Assembly: GCF_004345565.1 (NCBI RefSeq)
Contig: NZ_SLWA01000013.1
Span: forward strand, 62,001-126,000
Reading direction: 5' to 3'
Length of the DNA: 64,000 nucleotides
DNA from: Flavobacterium circumlabens
GTDB taxonomy: Bacteria; Bacteroidota; Bacteroidia; Flavobacteriales; Flavobacteriaceae
Of this stretch, positions 47,417 to 56,089 are shown piece by piece (the first letter of the stretch is position 1; the number at the start of each line of letters is the position of its first letter). A program made the position numbers and the translations under genes. Below the pieces are notes generated by a model. The model saw nothing but the letters and a program-made list of their open reading frames with translations. It was not told where the DNA came from and made no database searches.

Positions 47417-48799
47417 CTATTCAATACCTTTAGCCTGATTTACTTCGTGAAATAAAATTTTTGATTTTGCAGGTTTTGTAATTTCAAATTCATTTAGATC
47501 AATGCTATATACTTTTGAAGAAGGGATTTTAGAATAGTTTTTGTCAGTGCGTCCTCCTAAAATATACAATTTATTGTTGTAATAATACATCGCAGAATAT
47601 TTCAGAGGTAATTCAATTGCATATTCTTTTAATTGTTTTGTTTTTAGATCGTAAACATACATATTTAGATCCTCAAAAAAGTAAATTATATTATCGTGAT
47701 ACGTAATGGCGGGTCTTTCTAATCCCGAAAACAATTCGCTTTCGGTTTGCCATTTTTGTTTTAGTAAATTATAAGTTTCAATTTTAGATACAGGTTTTCC
47801 ATCATCTCCACCAATGAGATAAATTTTATCATCTATTAAAATTCCTGTAGTTTCTTTCGCTGTTGGCATAGAATCAAGTTCATACCAATATCCGGAAGTA
47901 ATGTTGTACAAATGAACCTTACTCGTGAAATCTTTTTTACCATTTTCAGTCGATTTTACAGAACCGCCTATTACAATAATATTATCCTTGTAATTAAAGG
48001 AAGCAAAATTGGCGGCCTGATGCGGATTTGTATTATCTGTCTTAATAGTTTTGTTATTAAGGTCTAAAACTTCAATTTGATCTTGTAAATACTCAAACTT
48101 TCCATTCACGGAAATTCTTTTTCCGCCTAATACATAAATTGAATTGTCATACAAATGGATATTGTGATACGCTCTTTTCGTGAATTTTACAGGTAACGTT
48201 TCCCAACTATCAGCCTTTATATTATAAGTAGAAAAATCTCCTTTATAAAATAGAAATGTTGAATTTTGTCGCAATTCGTCCTGAAGGTCTTTTAAGGTGG
48301 GGTCTGCTTTTTCTCTGGTGAGTTTTTTCCATGCATCAGATTCTCGAGATCCATCTCCGCCAATAACATAGATCTTACCGTCCTTTAAAAATGACCCAAA
48401 GGAGAAAAGAGGGTATTTTAAAGGAGCTAATGTACTAAAACTCAATTTTGATTTTAACTTCAAATCGTGGTTAGCGTTAATTGTTAATCCGGATAAATCC
48501 TCAATTTCTTCTGAAAGTAAAACGATAAACTTTCTTTTTTTTAGATCTTCTAAGCGTATTTTTAAGCTGGTAAATCCAATATGGGAGAATTCCAGTATTT
48601 CATCATCTTTAAATTGTGGCAGAAGTTTTAAGGAGAATTGACCCTTTTCATCGCTTGTGGTTCCGACTTTGCTTGATAGTGCAAATACATTGGTGTTTTC
48701 CACAGGAAGATTGGTTTTTTGAGAAATCGTAGTGCCATTTATGTTCTGAGCAATTGATAACAGCGGGCAAAAAACAAATAGTAAAAGTAATTTTTTCAC
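47417..48799 (-). CDS. Secreted kelch-repeat protein with carboxypeptidase-regulatory-like domain
   Basis: A 460-residue exported protein. Signal peptide: hydrophobic residues 4-16, SIAQ end. Residues about 19-95 form a carboxypeptidase-D-regulatory-like domain (INGTTISQKTNLPVENTNVF; TTSDEKGQFSLKL; ILEFSHIGFTSL). From about 125 there are five or six kelch repeats, each with the double glycine: KIYVIGGDG, SIYVLGGKR, NIIVIGGSV, KIYLIGGDDG, KLYILGGRTD, which would close a beta-propeller. The start codon is GTG, the only start that gives a signal peptide. No catalytic residues were identified; ligand binding or scaffolding at the envelope is likely. Monocistronic. Confidence 0.85.
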   Translation of the reverse strand: MKKLLLLFVFCPLLSIAQNINGTTISQKTNLPVENTNVFALSSKVGTTSDEKGQFSLKLLPQFKDDEILEFSHIGFTSLKIRLEDLKKRKFIVLLSEEIEDLSGLTINANHDLKLKSKLSFSTLAPLKYPLFSFGSFLKDGKIYVIGGDGSRESDAWKKLTREKADPTLKDLQDELRQNSTFLFYKGDFSTYNIKADSWETLPVKFTKRAYHNIHLYDNSIYVLGGKRISVNGKFEYLQDQIEVLDLNNKTIKTDNTNPHQAANFASFNYKDNIIVIGGSVKSTENGKKDFTSKVHLYNITSGYWYELDSMPTAKETTGILIDDKIYLIGGDDGKPVSKIETYNLLKQKWQTESELFSGLERPAITYHDNIIYFFEDLNMYVYDLKTKQLKEYAIELPLKYSAMYYYNNKLYILGGRTDKNYSKIPSSKVYSIDLNEFEITKPAKSKILFHEVNQAKGIE

Positions 48800-48970
48800 A
48801 CAGTTTGCGGTTTAAAGTTGATTTTGGTCGAAAAATGGCAATTATTTATAAAAAGCATATTTTCAAAGTGTTGGCTCAATTTTTATGCCGAAGCGGTTAA
48901 TTGGAGGTAAATTAGTTGTTAAAAAACGTGTATCTTTTAGTTTAAAAAGTTAAATTCGCTTTTTAGGTAA

Positions 48971-48978
48971 TATATTTG
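48971..48978 (+). promoter_or_regulatory. Possible -7 element of the LysM-NlpC/P60 gene
   Basis: TATATTTG, an exact TAnnTTTG match, about 60 bases before the start codon. No TTG at the usual distance. Confidence 0.4.
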
Positions 48979-49038
48979 CTTTTTTGAGCTTAAATTGTTG
49001 TCTTAACTTAAAAAAGTATTCATTAAACTTTAATAGGT

Positions 49039-50172
49039 ATGGTTTTTAGATTAATTATAGTATTGTTTTTTTTCAGTGTTGGCGTTTTTTCTCAGGAAAA
49101 TTTTATAAAGCACAAGATATCAAAAGGAGAAAATCTTACTGTAATTGCTAAAAAATACGGCGTAAAAGCGAAAGACATTCAGACAGCTAATCCTGATGCT
49201 CCAAAGATTTTAAAATTAAATTCGGTTTTACTAATCCCGAATAAGAATAAATCACTTATTACCAAAACTACAGCTGTTGCTGCGAATGCGGCTCCAATTG
49301 TAACTCCCGGATCCCACGAAGTTCAGGCAAAAGAAACACTCTGGGGAATTTCAAAAAAATATAATGTTTCGGTAGAAGACTTAAAAAAAGCAAATCCGCT
49401 TTTAGAATCAGAAGGTTTGAAAATTGGACAGCAGATTAATATTCCATCAAATGTAATTGCAGACCAGGAAAATCCTTTTGAAAAGAGCCCCAAAACAGAA
49501 GATGTTGAAGTATCAAGGGAAGTACAGCCTAAAGAAACCAAATATTCCATTGCAAAGGAATTCGGAATATCTGTGGCGGAATTAGAAAAACAAAACCCTG
49601 TCATAAAGAAAAAATTAAAGGTTGGTTATGTGCTTACGATACGTACTTCTAAAGAAAAAGCAGATGCCATACAGGCTTTAAAAGAAACCTTTGAAATAAA
49701 AGATCCAACATTAACTCCGGAGCAGATCGCTGAAAATTCAACTGTTGTAAGGGATTCCTCTACGGTTATTAGAGTAGAAAACCATTCGTATTTAATTGAT
49801 CGACTGATTGAAAGTGCAACCGGAAATATAGGAACAAGATATCGATCAGGAGGTACTACTAAAGCAGGTTTTGACTGTTCGGGATTAATGATTTGCACCT
49901 TTAGTAATTTTGATATCAGGCTGCCCAGAAGTTCTATTGAACAATCGCGAATTGGAATGAAAGTCAGTGCCGAGGAAGCACAAAAAGGAGATTTGATTTT
50001 CTTTAAAACAAATGGGAGACATCATATTAACCACGTTGGTATGGTGGTAGAAGTAGCCGATGGAGAAATCAAATTTGTGCACTCTTCAACTCATGGCGGA
50101 GTTATGATTTCTTCGACTAAAGAAGCTTATTACGGAAGAAATTTTTCGCAGGTAAATCGTGTTTTGCAATAA
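49039..50172 (+). CDS. LysM-NlpC/P60 peptidoglycan hydrolase
   Basis: A 377-residue envelope endopeptidase cutting stem peptides of peptidoglycan. Signal peptide 1-19 (GVFSQ). Three LysM domains bind the wall: about 24-68 (HKISKGENLTVIAKKYGV), about 93-137 (HEVQAKETLWGISKKYNV) and about 160-203 (EVQPKETKYSIAKEFGI). The C-terminal NlpC/P60 domain has the cysteine-histidine site: C280 in FDCSGLM, H332 in INHVGMVV and H348 in KFVHSS. All catalytic residues are intact. The gene ends 9 bases from the opposite-strand response regulator. Confidence 0.93.
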   Translation: MVFRLIIVLFFFSVGVFSQENFIKHKISKGENLTVIAKKYGVKAKDIQTANPDAPKILKLNSVLLIPNKNKSLITKTTAVAANAAPIVTPGSHEVQAKETLWGISKKYNVSVEDLKKANPLLESEGLKIGQQINIPSNVIADQENPFEKSPKTEDVEVSREVQPKETKYSIAKEFGISVAELEKQNPVIKKKLKVGYVLTIRTSKEKADAIQALKETFEIKDPTLTPEQIAENSTVVRDSSTVIRVENHSYLIDRLIESATGNIGTRYRSGGTTKAGFDCSGLMICTFSNFDIRLPRSSIEQSRIGMKVSAEEAQKGDLIFFKTNGRHHINHVGMVVEVADGEIKFVHSSTHGGVMISSTKEAYYGRNFSQVNRVLQ

Positions 50173-50181
50173 TTTAGTACG

Positions 50182-50580
50182 TTATGTATTTAGATAAATC
50201 GTTTTTTTTAACTCTTCAATAGGGAGCGGTTTGTTTAAAAATCCTGTAACATAATTATTTTCATTTATTTTTTGTATTTCATCCTGATCCAAAGTCGAGG
50301 AAAGTACATAAATTTGAATTACCTTTTTAAATTCATTATTTAGCTTATCGTAAGCATTCAAAAATTCAAAACCATTCATGACAGGCATCTGAATGTCTAA
50401 TAAAATAATCAGCTGCTGCAGATTTTGATGTGTAGAAAGCCATTGCAGGGCTTCCACGCCATTATTTGTAATGTTTACTTCTGTTTCTGTTACATCAAGC
50501 ATCTTTGTTAATAATTGCTTAATAACAAGCTGATCGATCAGATTATCTTCGATTAATAAAAATACTGGTTTAAGTTCCAT
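50182..50580 (-). CDS. Stand-alone response regulator receiver protein
   Basis: A 132-residue CheY-like receiver without an output domain. Acidic pocket E11/D12 in LLIEDN, phosphoacceptor D62 in LLDIQMPVMNGFEF, switch residues in VLSS (92-95) and K117 in FLNKPLP. Its start overlaps the end of the histidine kinase gene by 11 bases, so the pair is cotranscribed and translationally linked. The phosphorylated receiver must act on another protein, or serve as a phosphate sink, since it binds no DNA. Confidence 0.92.
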   Translation of the reverse strand: MELKPVFLLIEDNLIDQLVIKQLLTKMLDVTETEVNITNNGVEALQWLSTHQNLQQLIILLDIQMPVMNGFEFLNAYDKLNNEFKKVIQIYVLSSTLDQDEIQKINENNYVTGFLNKPLPIEELKKTIYLNT

Positions 50581-51994
50581 ACAAGTTTGGTATCGTTACA
50601 ATAAATTTACTTCCAACACTATTTTCTGAGGAGACGTAAATATTTCCCCTTATATTTTCGACGGCTTCTTTTACAATATAAAGACCTAATCCCGAACCTT
50701 TATTTTTGTTGGTTCCAAAGTACATTTCAAAAATATGTTCTTTGAATTCTTCTTTAATTCCAATTCCGTTATCCGATATTTCAATTTGATTAAAACCATC
50801 TGAAATATAAGTTTTAATCGAGATAAACATTTCCTCTTTACTGTTATCCGCATATTTTATTGCGTTTGAAAGTAAATTTGAAATGATAATTTTTAAGCGC
50901 AAATTATCGCTTTGAATACGATCGATCAATATCTCTTTTTTAATTTCGATTCGGTTGGCGTTTTCAATGTGTATCAATTGGGAAATGGCTTCATCAAATA
51001 ACTCCCGAAGACTTACCGGTTCAATAATTATTTGTTTGCGTTTGTTTTTAGAATAATCAATAATGTCGCTAATAAACTGATCCTGCCTGACAAGGCTTTG
51101 GTGCATTAGCTTTAAATAGTTCCTGATCTGATCCACATTGTCTTCTAATTGTGTGATCTCAATAAGTCCCTGCAATGAAGTTATCGGAGATCTCAAATCA
51201 TGTGATGCACTATAAACAAAGCGATCAAGCTCGTGATTGGCCAGTAACAGATTTTCATTTTTTACTTCGATTTCTTTTTTAGAAGTAACGAGTCTTTTTA
51301 CCATTATCGAATAGTACCAACTTACGCTGCAGATGATAATCAGGATAAAAAAGATGTTCGTAATAGTTAAGAGTGTTTTTATTTTCCTTGTTCCTTCTCC
51401 AAGTGTATTTGAAAAGTTACGTTCGTTTATGGTGAGTTTGTCGCTTATATGGCTTATTTGTCGTAAGTATTTTTGCTGATCATAAGTTGTTAAGATATTG
51501 CGTTTGATTTTTGCATCGATTTGTGTTCCCGTGATAAATAATTCATCAATTAATTTATCACCTTGTTCCCATTCATGAATGGCTTTTGCTAAAAAAGGAA
51601 TCTCTTTAAAATTTACAAATAGCCAAACAAGATCGTTAATGTCATCCTGATGATTTCGGCCTGTTAAAAAACCGCTCCGTGCCATTTTATTGTCGCCTGC
51701 TTTGAGGAGTGTTTTTCGGGCAATGCCATCTCCCTGAGGAACTTTTAATTCTTCATTATACAATTTCCATTGTTCCGGTTCCTGAGTGTAGAGATACGTA
51801 ATAAGATGCCTTGAAGCATCTTTTTGCCCTTTGGAGTAATGTGATTCTCCATTTACATAAGCTCTGTTGGCAGATAATATTTTGATGGTAAAAAAATTGA
51901 TACAAATTAACAGCGCGCAGGAAATAAATACAATTAGCAGAAGAATGAAAACATTGGGGAAACGTATGCTTCTAAAAAACGGACTCTTAGACAT
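50570..51994 (-). CDS. Membrane sensor histidine kinase
   Basis: A 474-residue kinase. Membrane helices at about 15-37 and about 207-230 flank a periplasmic sensor of about 170 residues, which has no recognised PAS or Cache signature. HisKA follows with phosphoacceptor H265 in YSASHDLRSPITSLQG. The ATPase domain has the N box (IIISNLLSNAIKYADNS), G1 (ISDNGIGI) and G2 (NKGSGLGLYIVKEA). Signal unknown. The partner is the receiver gene overlapping its 3' end. A good minus-strand promoter lies about 175 bases upstream. Confidence 0.92.
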   Translation of the reverse strand: MSKSPFFRSIRFPNVFILLLIVFISCALLICINFFTIKILSANRAYVNGESHYSKGQKDASRHLITYLYTQEPEQWKLYNEELKVPQGDGIARKTLLKAGDNKMARSGFLTGRNHQDDINDLVWLFVNFKEIPFLAKAIHEWEQGDKLIDELFITGTQIDAKIKRNILTTYDQQKYLRQISHISDKLTINERNFSNTLGEGTRKIKTLLTITNIFFILIIICSVSWYYSIMVKRLVTSKKEIEVKNENLLLANHELDRFVYSASHDLRSPITSLQGLIEITQLEDNVDQIRNYLKLMHQSLVRQDQFISDIIDYSKNKRKQIIIEPVSLRELFDEAISQLIHIENANRIEIKKEILIDRIQSDNLRLKIIISNLLSNAIKYADNSKEEMFISIKTYISDGFNQIEISDNGIGIKEEFKEHIFEMYFGTNKNKGSGLGLYIVKEAVENIRGNIYVSSENSVGSKFIVTIPNLYGT

Positions 51995-52167
51995 GATTTC
52001 AGATTTGTAGGTTAGTAATGGTTTCTCAGGTCTGATAGACTGCTTGCTTACTTGTAACGTGTATTTCTGTAAAAATCAGCTTTTGAGGATAACTGTTTTT
52101 TTACTGTCTAAAAAGTGAACAGTTGTTAATGAAAACTTTCTTTTTTTAAGATTATGAACACTTATAT

Positions 52168-52200
52168 CAAATTTAACAAAAAAAAGGTATGTTTTTACAA
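52168..52200 (-). promoter_or_regulatory. Likely promoter of the histidine kinase-receiver operon
   Basis: On the minus strand: TTTG ending at 52198, 22-base spacer, TAAATTTG at 52175-52168. It leaves a leader of about 170 bases, which is AT-rich and shows no clear riboswitch. The wider gap 51995-52399 holds no gene that can be supported. Confidence 0.5.
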
Positions 52201-52399
52201 ATGGTCTATTTTTTCTTGTTAAATTATTTTTTGTTACTAAAATGTTGATAATTAAAGCTTTGTGTTCTATTTTTTAAGTTCAAAAATAAATAATATGAAA
52301 CAAAGAAAAATTATAAATAATCTAAAGAAAAAATAAAACATCTTTTTTGTTTAACAATCTATTTTGAATAGAATCTGTTTTTGAGATTGTTTTTTATGT

Positions 52400-52582
52400 C
52401 TATTCGAATTCATGCCAAAAATGGCCACAACCATTTTTGCATTCTGTATTTCTTCTTTCCGTATCTGTCACTTTAAAAATCCAAAGTAAGGAGATTATTG
52501 TTTTTTTATTTTCATTTTCAGGAAGCTGAGCTATTTTATCTTGTGCAATTTTGTTGATTATTTGTTCATGTTGCGTTATCAT
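52400..52582 (-). CDS. Small hypothetical protein with Cys/His C-terminus
   Basis: A 60-residue reading frame. The first 30 residues are polar and helical in character (HEQIINKIAQDKIAQLPENENKK cut here), then ISLLWIFKV, then a C-terminus TECKNGCGHFWHEFE with a C-x3-C-x-H-x2-H arrangement that could hold zinc. The residue make-up looks like a real protein rather than a chance frame, but there is no recognised family and no clear ribosome binding site. It lies between the kinase operon and the hydrolase gene on the same strand. Confidence 0.45.
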   Translation of the reverse strand: MITQHEQIINKIAQDKIAQLPENENKKTIISLLWIFKVTDTERRNTECKNGCGHFWHEFE

Positions 52583-52650
52583 TATGTAGTGAAGTCAGAA
52601 CCAAATAAACTGCAGCTATTAAATTGCAGTTTATTTGTCTTAATTTTAAG

Positions 52651-54045
52651 TTACTTTGTTTGAACTTTAATCCATTGCAGAATTTCGTTCATTGCAATTG
52701 GAGAAAAGGTTTGTTCAATTTTTGAATATTCCTCAGGAGATCCCGATTTACATTCCTGAAATAAATGATTTAAATTTGGAATCTCCTTTATGGTTATATT
52801 TTTATTTCCGCCTTTTGTTAACGCTTTTTTAATTGCTTCCAGATTTTCTTTAGGAGGAACTTGTAAATCTTTCTCCCCGTTTAGGGCTAAAACAGGGCAC
52901 TTCACTTTTTCTAACACCGGTTCCGGATTATATCTTAAAAAATAAGTCATCCATGGATTTGTTATTTTAGCTACTTGTAAATTAACATACTCTTCCAGCG
53001 TTACATTTTCAGGTTTGTCCGGATCATTTTTCGATATTTCAGTGATGTAATTTGTTATTTGAGTTTTTAATTCCTGCGGATCTTTGTATTTATTTACAAT
53101 TTGAAAAGCCTTCTGATTCATTTCTTTTGTTTTTTGAATAGCTGAATCACTGCTTCCTTTTGCTTTTGCAATCAGTTCCTGTTGCAATAAAAGGAGTTGA
53201 TCTCCTTCTATTCCTGGTCCGGCGAGTAATACGATAAAAGCAATATTCTTAGACTTACCTGCAACAATTGGCGCAATTAATCCTCCTTCGCTATGCCCCA
53301 CTAATCCTATTTTCTTTTTGTCTATTTCTTTTCTTGAGAGTAAAAATTGAACTCCGGCCTCAACATCTGTAGAAAAATCCAAAGAAGTTCCCGATTTAAA
53401 ATCCCCTTTAGAGGCAGCAGTCCCTCTGTCATCAAAGCGTAAAACGGCAATGCCATTTTTAGTTAAATAATCAGACAGTACCAGAAAAGGTTTGTGTCCC
53501 AGTAGTTCTTCATCTCTATTTTGCGGACCGCTTCCACTGATTAAGATAACAACAGGAAAAACACCTTCTTTTTTAGGCAATGTCAAAGTGCCTGCTAAAC
53601 TTATTCCGGCGGTTTTATTCTCAAAATTGACCTCTTCAGTATAATAAGGGAACGGTTTTAAAGGCTCCTGAGGTCGTACCAGTTTTTCTTTTTCAATTTT
53701 TTCTCTGGATAAATTCAGCGGAAAAGCCTGGCCTCCTTGTTTAAAAGTTCCTGTAATAATATTGTCTTTTCCTAAAATACCCTCGTATTCAATTCGAAGG
53801 TTTGATAATGCAACTTTTAGAGTCGAATTTTCAAAGCTGGTTGAAGTAGTAGGAATCCCGAATGCCTTCTGATCAGGACTATCCATTGTAGCGGTAAACA
53901 CATCATCCTTATTGCTGATGTTAAAAACAACAGCTAGCTGCGCTCCCGGCACTTTTAAAATTCCGTTCCACTGGCCGGTGATATCTTGTGCTATTACAAA
54001 TGTTAAGTTGCAAAGAGCCACTAACAATAGTACTATTTTCTTCAT
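52651..54045 (-). CDS. Exported alpha/beta hydrolase
   Basis: A 464-residue exported hydrolase. Signal peptide 1-19 (TFVIAQ). Residues about 20-125 form a beta-rich N-terminal domain (ITGQWNGILKVPGAQLAVVF), then a serine-hydrolase domain with LISGSGPQNRDEE, LRFDDRGTAASKG, nucleophile elbow GHSEGG (S252), acid D392 in NGEKDLQVP and H426 in PNLNHLFQ. The triad is complete. Similar two-domain proteins in Bacteroidota are annotated as dienelactone-hydrolase or prolyl-oligopeptidase-like; the natural ester or peptide substrate is not known. Apparently monocistronic. Confidence 0.88.
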   Translation of the reverse strand: MKKIVLLLVALCNLTFVIAQDITGQWNGILKVPGAQLAVVFNISNKDDVFTATMDSPDQKAFGIPTTSTSFENSTLKVALSNLRIEYEGILGKDNIITGTFKQGGQAFPLNLSREKIEKEKLVRPQEPLKPFPYYTEEVNFENKTAGISLAGTLTLPKKEGVFPVVILISGSGPQNRDEELLGHKPFLVLSDYLTKNGIAVLRFDDRGTAASKGDFKSGTSLDFSTDVEAGVQFLLSRKEIDKKKIGLVGHSEGGLIAPIVAGKSKNIAFIVLLAGPGIEGDQLLLLQQELIAKAKGSSDSAIQKTKEMNQKAFQIVNKYKDPQELKTQITNYITEISKNDPDKPENVTLEEYVNLQVAKITNPWMTYFLRYNPEPVLEKVKCPVLALNGEKDLQVPPKENLEAIKKALTKGGNKNITIKEIPNLNHLFQECKSGSPEEYSKIEQTFSPIAMNEILQWIKVQTK

Positions 54046-54189
54046 GTTTTACTGATTATAATGTTTTGGTGGGTTATTTGAATTGTACGAATTTACAGAA
54101 AAATAGCTTTAATAAAGAATATTTATTCCATTAAAAAATGGCGTACATAATCAGTCTTTTAAAAGCATAAATAGAGAGGAGGACTGGAA

Positions 54190-54339
54190 AATACGGATCA
54201 GTTTTGGTCATTTCCCTGCCGCCTTAGCCCAAGTCAATAACTTTTAGATTTGGTTTGTCAACTATATAGCTTGTGAGGCCTCAGAGAGTTTATATCGGTC
54301 TTCTTTAAATTCGTTGTATTTTTTCGAATCCCAGGTCAT
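54190..54339 (-). pseudogene. Remnant of a SAM-dependent methyltransferase gene (trans-aconitate methyltransferase-like)
   Basis: From the ATG at 54339 the minus strand reads MTWDSKKYNEFKEDRYK, the typical N-terminus of Tam-like methyltransferases. The frame then ends at a TAG (54264-54262). One frame away the family sequence continues: SYIVDKPNLKVIDLG, which is the start of SAM-binding motif I, then a TAA (54226-54224) where the motif's cysteine is expected, then GGREMTK for the usual GTGEMTK. So there is a frameshift between codons 17 and 25 plus a stop in motif I. Nothing recognisable follows, so about 200 C-terminal residues are lost. The remnant lies in the 464-base gap (54046-54509) that otherwise holds only repeats and a promoter. 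Confidence 0.75.
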
Positions 54340-54404
54340 GCTATTTTGTCTTTAAGTTGCAAAACGAAAATACGAATTATTTTTTAGGACAATGATCCTT
54401 ATCG

Positions 54405-54470
54405 CGTTTGGAATTTCGAATTTAACCTTATAGCTATTGGAATTTGGAGTTTCACGATTTGGAATTTGAG
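54405..54470. repeat. Dispersed intergenic element, TTGGAATTT type (three copies)
   Basis: Three TTGGAATTT phrases within 66 bases (TTTGGAATTTCGAATTT; TTGGAATTTGGAGTTTC; TTTGGAATTTGAG), similar to 47361-47392. One copy overlaps the promoter of the following permease. Confidence 0.5.
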
Positions 54471-54487
54471 AAAAAAGTATATCTTTA
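54459..54487 (+). promoter_or_regulatory. Probable promoter of the second APC permease
   Basis: TTG at 54459-54461, 18-base spacer, TATCTTTA at 54480-54487. The last base of the -7 element deviates from TAnnTTTG. It lies 23 bases before the start codon. Confidence 0.5.
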
Positions 54488-54509
54488 ACCAACCAAAAAA
54501 TACAAAATA

Positions 54510-55919
54510 ATGCAGGAAGACAACCAGGAACATTTTAAGAGAGAACTCGGATTATTAGACGGAACCATGCTTGTGGTAGGTTCGATGATCGGCTCCGGAA
54601 TTTTTATCGTAAGTGCTGATATCGCCAGACAGGTAGGCTCTGCCGGATGGCTGACTTTAATATGGCTTATTTCAGGATTGATTACAATTATCGCCGCGGT
54701 GAGTTATGGCGAATTGAGCGCCATGTTTCCAAAAGCTGGTGGACAATATGTGTACCTGAAAGAGGCTTATAACAAATTAATTGCTTTTTTGTACGGCTGG
54801 AGTTTCTTCGCTGTAATCCAGACCGGAACAATTGCTGCCGTTGGTGTGGCGTTCTCGAAGTTTGCAGCTTATCTTTATGAGCCTTTGAGCGACGAAAATA
54901 TACTATTTGAATTGGGAGCTTTTAAGCTTAATGCAGCTCAGATTGTCTCGATTTTTACGATTGTTTTATTAACATACATTAATAGTCGTGGCGTTAAAAA
55001 CGGAAAGATCCTGCAGACCGTTCTAACCATTATCAAAATTTTATCATTGTTAGGCTTAATCGTTTTTGGATTAACACTTGCTGCAAAAGCTTCAGTTTGG
55101 GATGCGAACTGGGCAGATGCCTGGACCACACGTTCCTACAATGTTGAAACTGGTTCCTGGCTTCCGATTAGCGGAACTGCTTTGATCACCGGAATTTCAG
55201 CTGCAATGGTAGGGTCTTTATTCTCAAGTGATGCCTGGAATGGGGTTACTTTTATTGCCGGAGAAATTAAGAATCCAAAACGTAACGTCGGTTTCAGTTT
55301 GTTTCTTGGAACTTTTATTGTAACCGTTATTTATGTACTAACGAATTTGATGTATCTGGCTGTGATTCCGCTTAACGAAATTGCAACTGCAAAATCGGAT
55401 CGTGTAGCTGTTGTAGCTTCAGATTATATTTTTGGAGATATCGGAACATTGATTATTGCGATTATGATTATGATTTCGACTTTTGCCTGCAACAACGGAT
55501 TAATTATGGCTGGTGCGAGAGTTTATTATACAATGGCAAAAGATGGTTTGTTTTTCAAAAAAGCGGCTGTTTTAAACGAATCGAGTGTTCCTGCATGGGC
55601 GCTTTGGGCGCAATGTGTATGGGCTTCGGCTTTGTGCCTGACAGGAAAATACGGAGATTTATTAGACTTCGTTATTATCATCGTTTTGATTTTTTACATC
55701 CTGACGATCTACGGAATCTTTATTTTACGTAAAAAAATGCCGGATGCAGAAAGACCTTATAAAGCTTTTGGTTACCCGTATTTACCAATGTTATACATTA
55801 TAATCGCTGCCGCAATTTGTATTTCGTTATTATTTACAAAATTCTCCACTTGTGGCTGGGGCGTTCTAATTATGCTGGCCGGAATTCCGGTTTATTATCT
55901 GACGAAGCCTAAGGAGTAA
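54510..55919 (+). CDS. APC-superfamily amino acid permease, LAT-like
   Basis: A 469-residue inner-membrane transporter with about 12 helices. The helix-1 signature is VVGSMIGSGIFIVSADIAR (about 22-40), then SYGELSAMFPKAGGQYVYLKEAYNK and, mid-protein, LFSSDAWNGVTFIAGEIKNPKRNVG, features of the L-amino-acid transporter branch that also includes amino acid antiporters. The C-terminus reads RPYKAFGYPYLPMLYI. The substrate is likely a neutral amino acid, but not proven. It shares no close similarity with the CAT-like permease at 11148 beyond the superfamily fold. Confidence 0.9.
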   Translation: MQEDNQEHFKRELGLLDGTMLVVGSMIGSGIFIVSADIARQVGSAGWLTLIWLISGLITIIAAVSYGELSAMFPKAGGQYVYLKEAYNKLIAFLYGWSFFAVIQTGTIAAVGVAFSKFAAYLYEPLSDENILFELGAFKLNAAQIVSIFTIVLLTYINSRGVKNGKILQTVLTIIKILSLLGLIVFGLTLAAKASVWDANWADAWTTRSYNVETGSWLPISGTALITGISAAMVGSLFSSDAWNGVTFIAGEIKNPKRNVGFSLFLGTFIVTVIYVLTNLMYLAVIPLNEIATAKSDRVAVVASDYIFGDIGTLIIAIMIMISTFACNNGLIMAGARVYYTMAKDGLFFKKAAVLNESSVPAWALWAQCVWASALCLTGKYGDLLDFVIIIVLIFYILTIYGIFILRKKMPDAERPYKAFGYPYLPMLYIIIAAAICISLLFTKFSTCGWGVLIMLAGIPVYYLTKPKE

Positions 55920-55920
55920 G

Positions 55921-55952
55921 GGGCAAAGGCACAAAGAGGCAAAGGTTCAAAG
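55921..55952. repeat. GCAAAGG-type intergenic repeat
   Basis: Repeated GGCAAAGGCACAAAG / GGCAAAGGTTCAAAG units directly after the permease stop, then a phrase CAATCTGCAAAATCTGCGGG at 56008-56027. Short repeats of this kind are dispersed between genes in flavobacterial genomes as I remember them. Confidence 0.4.
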
Positions 55953-56029
55953 TCTTTTGTTTTTTTGTACGGTACATATTTAAGATTCAGAAAGAATAGA
56001 TTTGCTCAATCTGCAAAATCTGCGGGAGA

Positions 56030-56068
56030 AAAAAAAGGAAGTTACTTTATGAGTAACTTCCTTTTTTT
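56030..56068. terminator. Bidirectional terminator, permease / DUF1810 gene
   Basis: Stem AAAAGGAAGTTACT / AGTAACTTCCTTTT, 14 bp with a 5-base loop, A-run on the left and T-run on the right, between convergent genes. Confidence 0.92.
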
Positions 56069-56089
56069 ATAATTTTTTGTTTAGATATT

